A stretch of 64,000 nucleotides of DNA from Holophagales bacterium (GCA_009837885.1 VXSP01000046.1:62001-126000), one strand, 5' to 3'. Positions 49,771 to 58,135 are shown, counted from the stretch's first letter. Notes: generated by a model from the sequence alone, not told the origin. A program made the numbers and translations.

Positions 49771-49798
49771 AGTTTACATAATGGACATTATCGGACGC
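49771..49798 (-). promoter_or_regulatory. Candidate dif site (XerC/XerD recombination site)
   Basis: Minus-strand reading GCGTCCGATAA-TGTCCA-TTATGTAAACT has the 11-6-11 layout; right arm identical to the remembered B. subtilis dif XerD arm (21/28 overall) and 19/28 with E. coli dif. Intergenic. Confidence 0.75.
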
Positions 49799-49840
49799 AG
49801 TAGGCCCGAGCGGCGCAAGGGAGCACCTTAGCGATTCGCA

Positions 49841-49860
49841 GCCGGGCCTTCCAGCCCGGC
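49841..49860. terminator. Perfect 7-bp GC-rich hairpin, possible terminator
   Basis: GCCGGGC-CTTCCA-GCCCGGC; no T-run. Confidence 0.35.
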
Positions 49861-50163
49861 GCCTGACGTGCGGCCCGAGGGACCTAGTTCCTGCGGACGG
49901 TCAACACCGGCAGGAGCAACGCCAAACGGTCCGGCTGCGGGCCAAGCTACCGGGATCGGCTCCGGAGCGCGTCGCGGCGGCGCTGAGCGGATGCCGTGGG
50001 CCTAGAAGGCCGAGACTCGATCCCGCAAATCCAGGCAACGGGCCGGTAGTTGATCCGGCGAAGGGCCTACGTCCTGGTCCAAATCCGGTTGTAGCAGACC
50101 GAGGGAGAGAGCGGCGCGGCGTGGTGATGGCCAGACGGCCCACCGGCGAGAGCACACCAGGGC

Positions 50164-50248
50164 GAGCGCGCGCCGCGCTCCGGCTGCGTTTCCGTAGGAC
50201 TACGGGGCCGAATCGCTGCGCTCATTCGGCCAGATCCGGACCCGGATC
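50164..50248. repeat. Cluster of four consecutive perfect inverted repeats
   Basis: GAGCGCG/CGCGCTC (50164-50180), CCGTAG/CTACGG (50192-50205), GGCCGAAT/ATTCGGCC (50206-50231), GATCCGG/CCGGATC (50233-50248). Confidence 0.75.
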
Positions 50249-50273
50249 GGTGCTCTATGCCGCCGTCTGACCA

Positions 50274-50306
50274 TGCAGGAGCGGTCTGGAAGGCCGCACC
50301 CCTGCA
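50274..50306 (+). repeat. Nested hairpin in leader of the ardC operon
   Basis: TGCAGG-AGCGGTCTGGAAGGCCGCACC-CCTGCA with inner GCGG/CCGC. Confidence 0.5.
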
Positions 50307-50352
50307 AACCGGTGGGGATGGCCCCGCTATGGCTGAAACGAAGGGAGAGACC

Positions 50353-50568
50353 ATGAAAAGACAGCGACTGACCGACACTCACGACCAGGAAGTCATCGAG
50401 GCTTCCACCGAGGAAGCGCTCGCGGCCGCCTTGAACGCCGCCGTCAAGACCGGTGTTCCGGTCTGCGCCGATCCAGCGCTCCTCGCCCGCTTCGGCATTG
50501 CCGATCACGGCGAGGACCTGGGTGACCTGGACCTGGTCTTCCCCGACCTTGTGCCGCAGTCGAGTTAG
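50353..50568 (+). CDS. Small conserved-looking hypothetical protein upstream of ardC
   Basis: ATG after GGGAGAG ribosome-binding-like sequence; MKRQRLTDTHDQEVIEASTEEALAAALNAAVKTGVPVCADPALLARFGIADHGEDLGDLDLVFPDLVPQSS, tail-to-head with ardC. Confidence 0.55.
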   Translation: MKRQRLTDTHDQEVIEASTEEALAAALNAAVKTGVPVCADPALLARFGIADHGEDLGDLDLVFPDLVPQSS

Positions 50569-51972
50569 ATGGCTCGATCCAAGGACCGGATCGGCGACTA
50601 CCACCGGCAGGTCGCCGACAAGCTCATCGAGCAGCTGAAGGCCGGTACCGCTCCCTTCCAAAAGCCCTGGAAGCCCGGGGAGCGCTCCCTCCCCGAGAAC
50701 CTCACCACCGGTCGCAGGTATCGCGGTGGCAACAGTCTCTTTCTGAGCGTCGCCGCCCAGGACAAGGGCTACACCGACAACCGCTGGGGAACCTACCGAC
50801 AGATCGTCGGCGCCGGCGGCCACGTCAAGAAGGGCGAGCGCGGTACCAAGGTCCTCTTCTTCTCCACCGAGAAGGTTGAGCAGGCCAAGGACGAGCAGGG
50901 CCGACCCAGGCTCACCGATTCCGGCGAGCCTGTCTACGAACGTCGTGAGACGGACCGGCCCTACGTCCGCACGTACACGGTCTTCAACGCCGAACAGACG
51001 GGCGGCCTGCCCGAGCGCCCACCGGCCTCCCCTGAGCCCGAATGGAAGGCCCACGAGCAAGCCGAGGCGATCATCGAAGCGAGTGGCGTCGACGTCCGCC
51101 ACCAGGCCGGCGATCGCGCCTACTACAACGTCCGCAAAGACCAGGTCGTTCTCCCCGAGCCAGGGCAGTTCCCCAGCGCCGGCAGCTACTACCAGACGGC
51201 AATCCACGAGTTGGGCCACGCCACGGGCCATCCCGATCGCCTGAACCGCGACACCCTCGGCAAGAAGTTCGGCAGCCCTGAATACGCGAGGGAGGAGCTC
51301 CGCGCCGAGATCGCCGCGATGATGACCGGCGAGAAGATCGGCCTGGGCCACGAACCCCAGAACGCCAGCGCCGCCTACGTCGCCAGCTGGGTGAAAGCCC
51401 TTGAAGACGACCCCAGGGAGATCTACCGCGCCGCGGCCGACGCGGAGCGGATCTCCCGCTATCTCATCGAACCCGCGCGCGAGCGCATCGAACAGCGCGA
51501 GCAACAGGCCCCGAAACAGCCCGCAGCCGAGGTTCAGGACCGTCAGCCTGGCCCGGAGCTCGAGCGCGGCGACGAAGCCGCTCCCACCCAGGCTCTCCAG
51601 GCCGCGGCGGCCAACCAGGAGGCCGGCGCCCGGTTCAACCAGAACATCTCCCGCGCGGCTGACGCCGCCTTGGACGTCCTCCGCCGCAACGGCAACGAGG
51701 ACCGTCCCCTCGAGCAGCTAATCCGCGACCTCCAGGCCGTCCACTTGGCCGCCTCGCAGAATGCCTACACGCCGAAGACGGCCGACTTCCGCAGACTTCG
51801 CGGCGACCTGCAGAACCTTGCGATCGACGCCCAATCGCTCAGTTCGGACGAGCGCAAGGCCGTCCTCATCGTCGCCGACAACTTCGCCAACCAGGCCCAA
51901 GGCCACGCGCTTCACGACCGCGCGATCGCCGAACGAGCGTCCGCCCGCGACGACGGACCCACTCGCGGATAG
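50569..51972 (+). CDS. ardC: ArdC-family antirestriction protein (ssDNA-binding domain + zincin metalloprotease)
   Basis: PFQKPWKPGERSLPENLTTGRRYRGGNSLFLSVAAQDKGYTDNRWGTYRQI, GERGTKVLFF, zinc motif YYQTAIHELGHATGHPDRL. Confidence 0.9.
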   Translation: MARSKDRIGDYHRQVADKLIEQLKAGTAPFQKPWKPGERSLPENLTTGRRYRGGNSLFLSVAAQDKGYTDNRWGTYRQIVGAGGHVKKGERGTKVLFFSTEKVEQAKDEQGRPRLTDSGEPVYERRETDRPYVRTYTVFNAEQTGGLPERPPASPEPEWKAHEQAEAIIEASGVDVRHQAGDRAYYNVRKDQVVLPEPGQFPSAGSYYQTAIHELGHATGHPDRLNRDTLGKKFGSPEYAREELRAEIAAMMTGEKIGLGHEPQNASAAYVASWVKALEDDPREIYRAAADAERISRYLIEPARERIEQREQQAPKQPAAEVQDRQPGPELERGDEAAPTQALQAAAANQEAGARFNQNISRAADAALDVLRRNGNEDRPLEQLIRDLQAVHLAASQNAYTPKTADFRRLRGDLQNLAIDAQSLSSDERKAVLIVADNFANQAQGHALHDRAIAERASARDDGPTRG

Positions 51973-51977
51973 CTCCG

Positions 51978-52877
51978 ATGAGCCGCTTCCCGGACCCCAG
52001 AGATGCTCATCGCCAGGGCCAGAGCGCGCCGTCTCGAGAACGCGGCCACCGCCGCGAGCTCGCCGGCCGACACTCAGAGCGCCGCTCCTTCCAGGACCGG
52101 TTGCAAGCGTCCCTGGTGGACGTAGCCATCCACCGCGCTGTCGCCTCGCGCGACCTGGTCGACCGCCAGTTCGGAGGCCATCTCTTCGCCGGCCGCCGCG
52201 GCATCGACAACCTCAAGAAGTCCGGCCTGGTCGAGGAGCACGAACTCCGCGACACGAAGACCGCTCGCATCACCAAGGTCCTCACGGCGACGCCGGCAGG
52301 CCGTCGCCTCGCCGGCGACGTGGCTCCTCTGCGGGGCTGGGCCTCCGACCAGCGCACTTGGAGCGGTCTGGGCAAGAACGCCGACCTCAAGCACGACCTG
52401 GCTCTCTACCGGGCCGTCGCGGAAACCCGTGAGCGCCTGGCCGAGCGCGGCCTCCACCTTCGGCGCGTCCGGCTCGACGCCGAGATGCGCGGCGAGATGA
52501 TGAAGCGCACGGAGGCCGTCCGCGCCGCGCACGGCCGCAATGCGGCCGACGCCCTGCGCGAGGGAATCGCCGAGCGACTTCAACTGCCCCTTGACGACAA
52601 GGGGGCGGTCCTCTGGCCAGACGCGCAGATCGAGGTTGCCCGCGAGCCGGACGGCCCGGTCGAAGGCCGGGTCAACATCGAGATCACCACCGAGCACTAC
52701 TCCCGCGCCTCGATCGCCGCGAAGAGCGCCGCGGGCTTCGCTCTCTTCCCGGCGAACCCGAAGGCCGCCCGTCACCTCTCGGCGACTTTGAGCGGCCTTG
52801 GCTCGTCCACTGGCGGCCGCGATGCCGCGAGCGGCAGTGGCCGCTTCCGCGGCGAAGGCGGACTCCTAGACCTATGA
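51978..52877 (+). CDS. Mobile-element hypothetical protein with probable winged-helix domain
   Basis: SLVDVAIHRAVASRDLVDRQFGGHLFAGRRGIDNLKKSGLVEEHELRDTKTARITKVLTATPAGRRLAGD reads as a wHTH; located in the conjugation operon. Confidence 0.5.
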   Translation: MSRFPDPRDAHRQGQSAPSRERGHRRELAGRHSERRSFQDRLQASLVDVAIHRAVASRDLVDRQFGGHLFAGRRGIDNLKKSGLVEEHELRDTKTARITKVLTATPAGRRLAGDVAPLRGWASDQRTWSGLGKNADLKHDLALYRAVAETRERLAERGLHLRRVRLDAEMRGEMMKRTEAVRAAHGRNAADALREGIAERLQLPLDDKGAVLWPDAQIEVAREPDGPVEGRVNIEITTEHYSRASIAAKSAAGFALFPANPKAARHLSATLSGLGSSTGGRDAASGSGRFRGEGGLLDL

Positions 52878-53047
52878 GCCCGCCGCCCCTTCTCGGCACT
52901 GGCACCGGTGCCGGCGCCCACGTCGTGGCCGTCCTGATGCTCCTTGTTCCGTTTCTCGTCTACCTGGACGCTCCTTGCCCCGACCGCCCTCTCGACGCGG
53001 CCCAGCGAGCCTGGGCCCGCGTCACTGGCCGCAACAAGGACCACTGA
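52874..53047 (+). CDS. Small hydrophobic protein (57 aa)
   Basis: MSPPPLLGTGTGAGAHVVAVLMLLVPFLVYLDAPCPDRPLDAAQRAWARVTGRNKDH; ATG overlaps the upstream stop; one TM. Confidence 0.5.
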   Translation: MSPPPLLGTGTGAGAHVVAVLMLLVPFLVYLDAPCPDRPLDAAQRAWARVTGRNKDH

Positions 53048-53048
53048 T

Positions 53049-53114
53049 ATGGGCTACTCCGCCATTCCGCTCGCCAAGGTGCTCCAGGACTCCCTTGAAC
53101 CTCTGAGGACCTAA
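53049..53114 (+). pseudogene. Truncated duplicate of the start of the 53292-53621 gene
   Basis: MGYSAIPLAKVLQDSLEPLRT* versus MGYSAVPLAKVLQDSLIAWSLL...; DNA nearly identical over about 50 bp. Confidence 0.7.
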
Positions 53115-53116
53115 CG

Positions 53117-53290
53117 ATGCCACCAACACCAGCAGCGACCTCATCGCCTACCAGGGCAGAAATCCGCCAGATCGCCCGGACCGAGGCACGCAAGATCGTT
53201 CGTCGCGAGCTAGACGTTTTCCGGTTGTGGTTGCGCCGCTTCGAGGAGAGCTCTCCCAAGCGTCCCGCCACGAACAACCAAGACCACTGA
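53117..53290 (+). CDS. Small charged hypothetical protein (57 aa)
   Basis: MPPTPAATSSPTRAEIRQIARTEARKIVRRELDVFRLWLRRFEESSPKRPATNNQDH; directly precedes the full-length downstream gene. Confidence 0.45.
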   Translation: MPPTPAATSSPTRAEIRQIARTEARKIVRRELDVFRLWLRRFEESSPKRPATNNQDH

Positions 53291-53291
53291 C

Positions 53292-53621
53292 ATGGGCTAC
53301 TCAGCCGTGCCGCTCGCCAAGGTGCTCCAGGACTCCCTCATCGCCTGGTCCCTCCTCTGTGTCTGCATCGTCTTCGTCCTGCTCGTCGCCGGCGTCGCCG
53401 TCGAGGAGCGCCGGGAGCGTCGACGGCTCGAACGCGCCTTGGCCGTCGCCCGCCAGGTTCTGCCCTTCCGTAAGGAACCCGTCGCCATCCCGTCGCGCCC
53501 CTTCCGCCCCGACATCGACGCCCACCACGCTAGGCATCGCCTCTGGCTCTTCCCCATCGTCGCGATCGTCCTAGGCCTGATCGTCGCCGTGTGGTCTATC
53601 TGGAACGTCCTCACCACCTGA
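53292..53621 (+). CDS. Small membrane protein of the conjugation operon (two TM)
   Basis: ORF 109 aa; TMs SLLCVCIVFVLLVAGVAV and LFPIVAIVLGLIVAVWSIW. Confidence 0.55.
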   Translation: MGYSAVPLAKVLQDSLIAWSLLCVCIVFVLLVAGVAVEERRERRRLERALAVARQVLPFRKEPVAIPSRPFRPDIDAHHARHRLWLFPIVAIVLGLIVAVWSIWNVLTT

Positions 53622-53625
53622 TCCC

Positions 53626-53943
53626 GTGCACACCTGGCGCATCAGCTTCGGAGTCACCCTGGTCCTGGCCGCTCTCCTGGCGTTCTACGCCTCAGCGCGC
53701 TTGGACTTCCTCGCGCCCCACAGCCGCCTGATCGTTCAGGACTATTGGCTCCCCATCACCCTTTACACCTTCCTCGCCGCGGCCACCTTCATGGTCGCCC
53801 TGGCGGCCGTGCTGCGCCGTCTCGGCCTCCACGACGTGGGCAGGAAGGTCGACCTGGTCGAACGCTCTCTCCGCCGTGGAGAGGGCGACCCCGACTTGAC
53901 GCGTCGCCTCGCCGATCAAGAGCAAGGCGAGTTCGTCGAGTAA
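53626..53943 (+). CDS. Small membrane protein of the conjugation operon (two TM)
   Basis: ORF 105 aa; ISFGVTLVLAALLAFYAS and LPITLYTFLAAATFMVALAAVLRRL; GTG start. Confidence 0.55.
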   Translation: MHTWRISFGVTLVLAALLAFYASARLDFLAPHSRLIVQDYWLPITLYTFLAAATFMVALAAVLRRLGLHDVGRKVDLVERSLRRGEGDPDLTRRLADQEQGEFVE

Positions 53944-53972
53944 CACCACTCCCCCAACAAAGGAGGACTTCC

Positions 53973-54290
53973 GTGACCCCAGAAACCCTCAACGCGAAGC
54001 CGCTGGCTCCGCCCTCCCGACGCCGGAAACTCACCATCCGGCTCACCACCCTCCTCGTTCTGGTTCCCGCCCTGGCCATGGCTCAAACGAGCCCGTGGAC
54101 CACGGCCGTCAACCAACTCCAGGCGGCCTTCACCGGTCCGATCGCGCGGGGCCTCAGCCTGGTGGCGCTTGTCATCAGCGGCCTCATGTTCGCCTTCGGT
54201 GAAGGCGGCAGCAAGAAGCTCCTGGCCGGCGTGATCTTCGGACTCGCCATGACGATGGGCGCCGTCCAGTTCCTCGGATGGATCACCTGA
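53973..54290 (+). CDS. trbC: TrbC/VirB2-type conjugative pilin
   Basis: Signal peptide ending PALAMA, then TSPWTTAVNQLQAAFTGPIARGLSLVALVISGLMFAFGEGGSKKLLAGVIFGLAMTMGAVQFLGWI. Confidence 0.85.
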   Translation: MTPETLNAKPLAPPSRRRKLTIRLTTLLVLVPALAMAQTSPWTTAVNQLQAAFTGPIARGLSLVALVISGLMFAFGEGGSKKLLAGVIFGLAMTMGAVQFLGWIT

Positions 54291-54508
54291 AGCGGACGGG
54301 CAACGTGGACCTCTTCCCTGACCCCGCGTTCATGGCGCTGGTTACCAGCGCTCTGCTCGCCGCCTTCAGCTACCCACGCCGCCGGCGTTACCCGGCGGCC
54401 GTGTCCATGGCCGCTCTATCGATCGGCCTCAACGAGCTCCACCACGCGGCGGCCAGTCTGCCCGCCGACCTCATCCCCTTCGCCGTCGGCATCGCGACCG
54501 GCCTCTAG
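54278..54508 (+). CDS. Small membrane protein between virB2- and virB3-type genes
   Basis: 76 aa ORF overlapping the trbC stop; hydrophobic segments LVTSALLAAFSY, LIPFAVGIATGL. Confidence 0.4.
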   Translation: MDHLKRTGNVDLFPDPAFMALVTSALLAAFSYPRRRRYPAAVSMAALSIGLNELHHAAASLPADLIPFAVGIATGL

Positions 54509-54514
54509 CTCCCG

Positions 54515-54805
54515 TTGCGCGGCGAGAAACCATGGTACGGCCACCCGGCGCTCTCACGCCCGATGAAGATCCTGGGCGTGGAGCGCCGGTGGTTCCTCCT
54601 CTCCGCCACCTTCGGCGGAGCAATCTGGAACGGCCTTAACTCGATCATCACCGCAGTCCTCGTCTTCGCCGTCCTCTACGCGGCCGGCTTCCTCGCGTGG
54701 AAGCGCGATCCCAACATGCTTTCGATCCTCGCGAAGGCCGGCTCGGGCCGCCCGCGGTACGACGCCGGCAAGGAGTCCAAGTGGCATCTCCACCTCATCG
54801 AATGA
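54515..54805 (+). CDS. trbD: TrbD/VirB3-like protein
   Basis: HPALSRPMKILGVERRWFLLSATFGGAIWNGLNSIITAVLVFAVLYAAGFLAWKRDPNMLSIL; typical VirB3 topology and position; TTG start. Confidence 0.75.
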   Translation: MRGEKPWYGHPALSRPMKILGVERRWFLLSATFGGAIWNGLNSIITAVLVFAVLYAAGFLAWKRDPNMLSILAKAGSGRPRYDAGKESKWHLHLIE

Positions 54806-54866
54806 CCACTCCGTTCTTCGCTGAAACCGCAGACCAACTCCCTGTCTCCGCGCCGTCAGCAACAGC

Positions 54867-57287
54867 ATGAATCTCGACACCGAACGCACCGATCACGAGG
54901 CTGCCGGCAGCCTCGCCGAGGAACTCCCCTATTGGGGCTGGCTTGACGAGCACCCCTTCTGCCTGACACGCGACGGCGAACTCCTCGCCATCGCCGAGCT
55001 CTCCCAGGCCGTCGTTGACGGCCGCACCCCGCAACAGATGGACGAGGTGCTCAATCGCTGGCTACGCCTCCTCTCGTCCCTCGATCCCCAGACCCGCCTC
55101 TACTTCTATCTCCTCCGCCGTCCGGGCCGCCTGGCAGCCATCGACGGCCTTGACGGCGTAGCCGCCATCTCCCAGGAGAAGCGCCGGCGCTTCCTTGAGC
55201 GCCGCGTCCAGGACCTCCGCGCCTACGTCGTCTGGTCGCACGACGCCCAGCTCAAGGCCAACGCACGAACCGGCAACGCCGGCGTCCTCGCGGCGGTCCG
55301 GGAGTGGATCAAGAACCGCACCAAGCCTGACGAGTGCGCCTTCCTCCTCCGCCACGTCACTGACGCGGCCGAACGCTTCCGCCAGCTCGTGGACGCCTCC
55401 GCAGCCCTGGCTTCCGACGTCACTCCGCTCCGCCTGCTTTCGGCGCCCGAGGCCAGCGCCGTCCTCTCCGACCTCATCAATCGGCCCGGTCAACCCTGGC
55501 ATGGCGATCACATACCGAGCGCGCTCAACTGGCGCCTCGCGTTGTCGGAACTCGAGGCGGAGCGACGCTTCCTCCGCCTCGATGGCCAACCCCTGATCAT
55601 CTACAACCTGACCTCCCCTCCCGTGCAGGCCCGAGCGAATCTCCTGCAGGAGCTCTACCGCCTCGAAGCCCTGCTCACCGTGTCCCTGGAGTGGCGGCCG
55701 CAGCCGCTCGCTTCCTCGCGACGGAAGATCCGGAGCGTTCAGCGTCACTACTTCAGCAAGCGCTACTCAATGGTCGCGCACATGCAGGACTCCCAAGGCA
55801 CCGCCGCGGCCATGGTCGATTCTGCGGCCGACGCTGAATCCAGCCGCATCGCTCACGCCCTGGTCGAGCTCGAAACCGAAGGAGTCGCCTACGGCGACCT
55901 CTCCCTGACGATCGCCCTTCACGGCGACGACCTGGCTCAGATCGAGGCCCTCGATGCCGAACTCTTCCGCATCTTCGGCTCAGCCGACGCCAAGGTCATC
56001 CGGGAAGGCTTCGGCCAGCTACCCGCCTGGTGGAGCCGCTTGCCCGGGCAACCCCGCAAGCGCCAGATCCGGAGCGTCTTCGGCAGCGCCGGCGTCGCCG
56101 CTTGCCTCGCACCGTTGTTCGGGCCCCCTCCTGGCCAGGCCGAATGCAAGCACCTGACGCGGCCGGCCATGGCGACCTTCGAGACGCCCTGGCGCACTCC
56201 CTACCACTACGACCTCTTCGCCGGCGGCGATGTTGGTCACACCCTCATTCTGGGCGCCACCGGCGCCGGCAAGAGCTTCGCCCTCAACTTCCTTCTCGTC
56301 CAGGCCCAGCAGTACTCCCCTCGCATCCTCGTCCTCGACCTGGGCGGCTCCTACAAGTGGCTCACACAGTTCATCGGCGGCGGCTACCTGGAGCTGAACC
56401 CTGACGCCACCGGCGCAGACGTTGCCCTCAAGCCCTTCAGTCTTCCTCCCGGCGAGCGGACCTTCAGCTTCCTCACCGGCTGGATCACCCGCCTCCTCCG
56501 CATCGGCGGCTACGAGCTCAAGGGCGAGGACACCACCGAGCTCCGCGAACGCATCGAGGACCTCTACAGAAGCCCAGCCCCGGAGCGTTCACTCTCCTCC
56601 CTGGTCCGCACCCTGCCTTCCGCCATGTGGCCAGCTATGAGCCGCTGGCACGGTGAGGGCGCCTGGGCGCGCTTCTTCGACGGAGGCGGTGAGGACACCC
56701 TCGAACTCGCCGACTGGCAGGTCATCGACCTCGCGGGCGCCGCCGAACACGACGACCTCTGCGAGGCCGCGCTCTTCTTCCTGCTCGAACGGCTACGCCT
56801 GGCCCTGGACGCTCCCACCGAAGCCGGCCGCGTGAAGCTCATGGTGGTGGACGAAGCCTGGCGCTATCTCAACGATCCTGCCGTCCTCACCTACCTCGCG
56901 GAAGCCGCGAAGACATGGCGCAAGCGCAACGCCGCCCTGGTCCTCGCCACCCAGAGCGCCGTCGACCTCACCGACACGGACGGCGCCCAGGCCCTCCTCG
57001 AATCACTCCCCACCAAGCTCTTCCTCGCCAACCCGGATCTGCCCGCCGCGGTACAGAACACCTTCCGGCTCAACGACACCGAAATGCAGACGATCCGCGG
57101 GCTTCTTCCGAAGCGCGAGATGTACCTCCGCCGCGCCAACGAGGCCGGCGTCGTCCGCCTCGAAGTGGATCCGGAGTCCTACTGGCTCTACACCAGCTCG
57201 CCCGTCGACAGTGAACGCCGCGCCGCGGCCGTCGCCGAGCACGGCCTGGCCGATGGCCTTGCCGTCCTTGCCAACAACAGGAGGTAA
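54867..57287 (+). CDS. trbE: TrbE/VirB4-type conjugation ATPase
   Basis: Walker A HTLILGATGAGKSFALNFLLVQ, Walker B KLMVVDEAWRYL, LVLATQSAVDL. Confidence 0.95.
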   Translation: MNLDTERTDHEAAGSLAEELPYWGWLDEHPFCLTRDGELLAIAELSQAVVDGRTPQQMDEVLNRWLRLLSSLDPQTRLYFYLLRRPGRLAAIDGLDGVAAISQEKRRRFLERRVQDLRAYVVWSHDAQLKANARTGNAGVLAAVREWIKNRTKPDECAFLLRHVTDAAERFRQLVDASAALASDVTPLRLLSAPEASAVLSDLINRPGQPWHGDHIPSALNWRLALSELEAERRFLRLDGQPLIIYNLTSPPVQARANLLQELYRLEALLTVSLEWRPQPLASSRRKIRSVQRHYFSKRYSMVAHMQDSQGTAAAMVDSAADAESSRIAHALVELETEGVAYGDLSLTIALHGDDLAQIEALDAELFRIFGSADAKVIREGFGQLPAWWSRLPGQPRKRQIRSVFGSAGVAACLAPLFGPPPGQAECKHLTRPAMATFETPWRTPYHYDLFAGGDVGHTLILGATGAGKSFALNFLLVQAQQYSPRILVLDLGGSYKWLTQFIGGGYLELNPDATGADVALKPFSLPPGERTFSFLTGWITRLLRIGGYELKGEDTTELRERIEDLYRSPAPERSLSSLVRTLPSAMWPAMSRWHGEGAWARFFDGGGEDTLELADWQVIDLAGAAEHDDLCEAALFFLLERLRLALDAPTEAGRVKLMVVDEAWRYLNDPAVLTYLAEAAKTWRKRNAALVLATQSAVDLTDTDGAQALLESLPTKLFLANPDLPAAVQNTFRLNDTEMQTIRGLLPKREMYLRRANEAGVVRLEVDPESYWLYTSSPVDSERRAAAVAEHGLADGLAVLANNRR

Positions 57288-57293
57288 CTCATC

Positions 57294-58133
57294 TTGCACA
57301 TTCCACCGCCGATCGCGGCCGTGATCGCCCTCGCTTCGGCTCTTCCACTCGCGGCCCAGGATGCCCACATCCTGCGCCTGGACGCTTCCGTCGACGCGGT
57401 CTGGCAACTCAACACCCGCGTCCGTCACACCACCGTCATCACCCTGCCGGCCTCCGAGAACATCCTCGACTTCGTCGTGGGCGACCTGGACTACTGGCAC
57501 TTGAGCGGAAGCGCGAACGTCGCCTTCCTCAAGCCCACCGAGCCGGGCGTCAAGACCAACATCGCCCTGGTCTGCGAATCCGGCCGGATCTACCCCTTCC
57601 TCGTCTCCGAATCCTCCGAAACACCGCCCCATCTCGTGGTCCGCTTTGACCCTGCGGAACCCGACTTGGCCGCGGCGGACGGTGAAGCTCACCGGCCAGC
57701 CTTCGTCGCCGCCGACCAGGTCGCCTCCTACCAGAGCATGGCCAGAGCGGCCGCCGAGGCGGCCGCTGATCACCGGCGGACCGCGACCGAGGAGATCGCC
57801 GCGGCCAAGGCCGACGCCGCGGACCAGGTCAACGGCTTCCGCGCCGAGTACCCGACTCGTGTCCGCTTCCCCTACCGTCTCCAGGAGAAGGCGAAGCGCT
57901 GGCCCTTCCTGGTCGAGGGCATGTGGCACGACGGCCAGTTCACCTATCTGCGAAGCCTCTCCCAGGAGTCTCCAGCCCTCTACGAACGGAAGGACGGACA
58001 GCCTTCCCTGATCCCCTACGACCTGACCGAGGACGGGCTCTACGTCGTCCGGCGAGTCATCGGCGACGGCTGGCTCCAGATCGGTAAGCAGCGCGTCACC
58101 TGGACCTTCGACGAACCCGACCCCCTCCATTAG
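57294..58133 (+). CDS. trbG: TrbG/VirB9-type conjugal transfer protein
   Basis: VWQLNTRVRHTTVITLPASENILDFVVGDLDYWHLSGSANVAFLKPTEPGVKTNIALVCESGRIYPFLVSE; C-terminal DGLYVVRRVIGDGWLQIGKQRVTWTF. Confidence 0.85.
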   Translation: MHIPPPIAAVIALASALPLAAQDAHILRLDASVDAVWQLNTRVRHTTVITLPASENILDFVVGDLDYWHLSGSANVAFLKPTEPGVKTNIALVCESGRIYPFLVSESSETPPHLVVRFDPAEPDLAAADGEAHRPAFVAADQVASYQSMARAAAEAAADHRRTATEEIAAAKADAADQVNGFRAEYPTRVRFPYRLQEKAKRWPFLVEGMWHDGQFTYLRSLSQESPALYERKDGQPSLIPYDLTEDGLYVVRRVIGDGWLQIGKQRVTWTFDEPDPLH

Positions 58134-58135
58134 CC

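Noticed and set aside
49776-49791. ATAATG-GA-CATTAT palindrome as a transcription-factor operator
   Set aside because: The full 28-bp context matches dif better than a simple operator, though an operator is not excluded.
50200-51504. 434-aa minus-strand ORF opposite ardC
   Set aside because: ArdC motifs on the plus strand (HELGH) are decisive; the minus frame is a shadow and covers the palindrome cluster.
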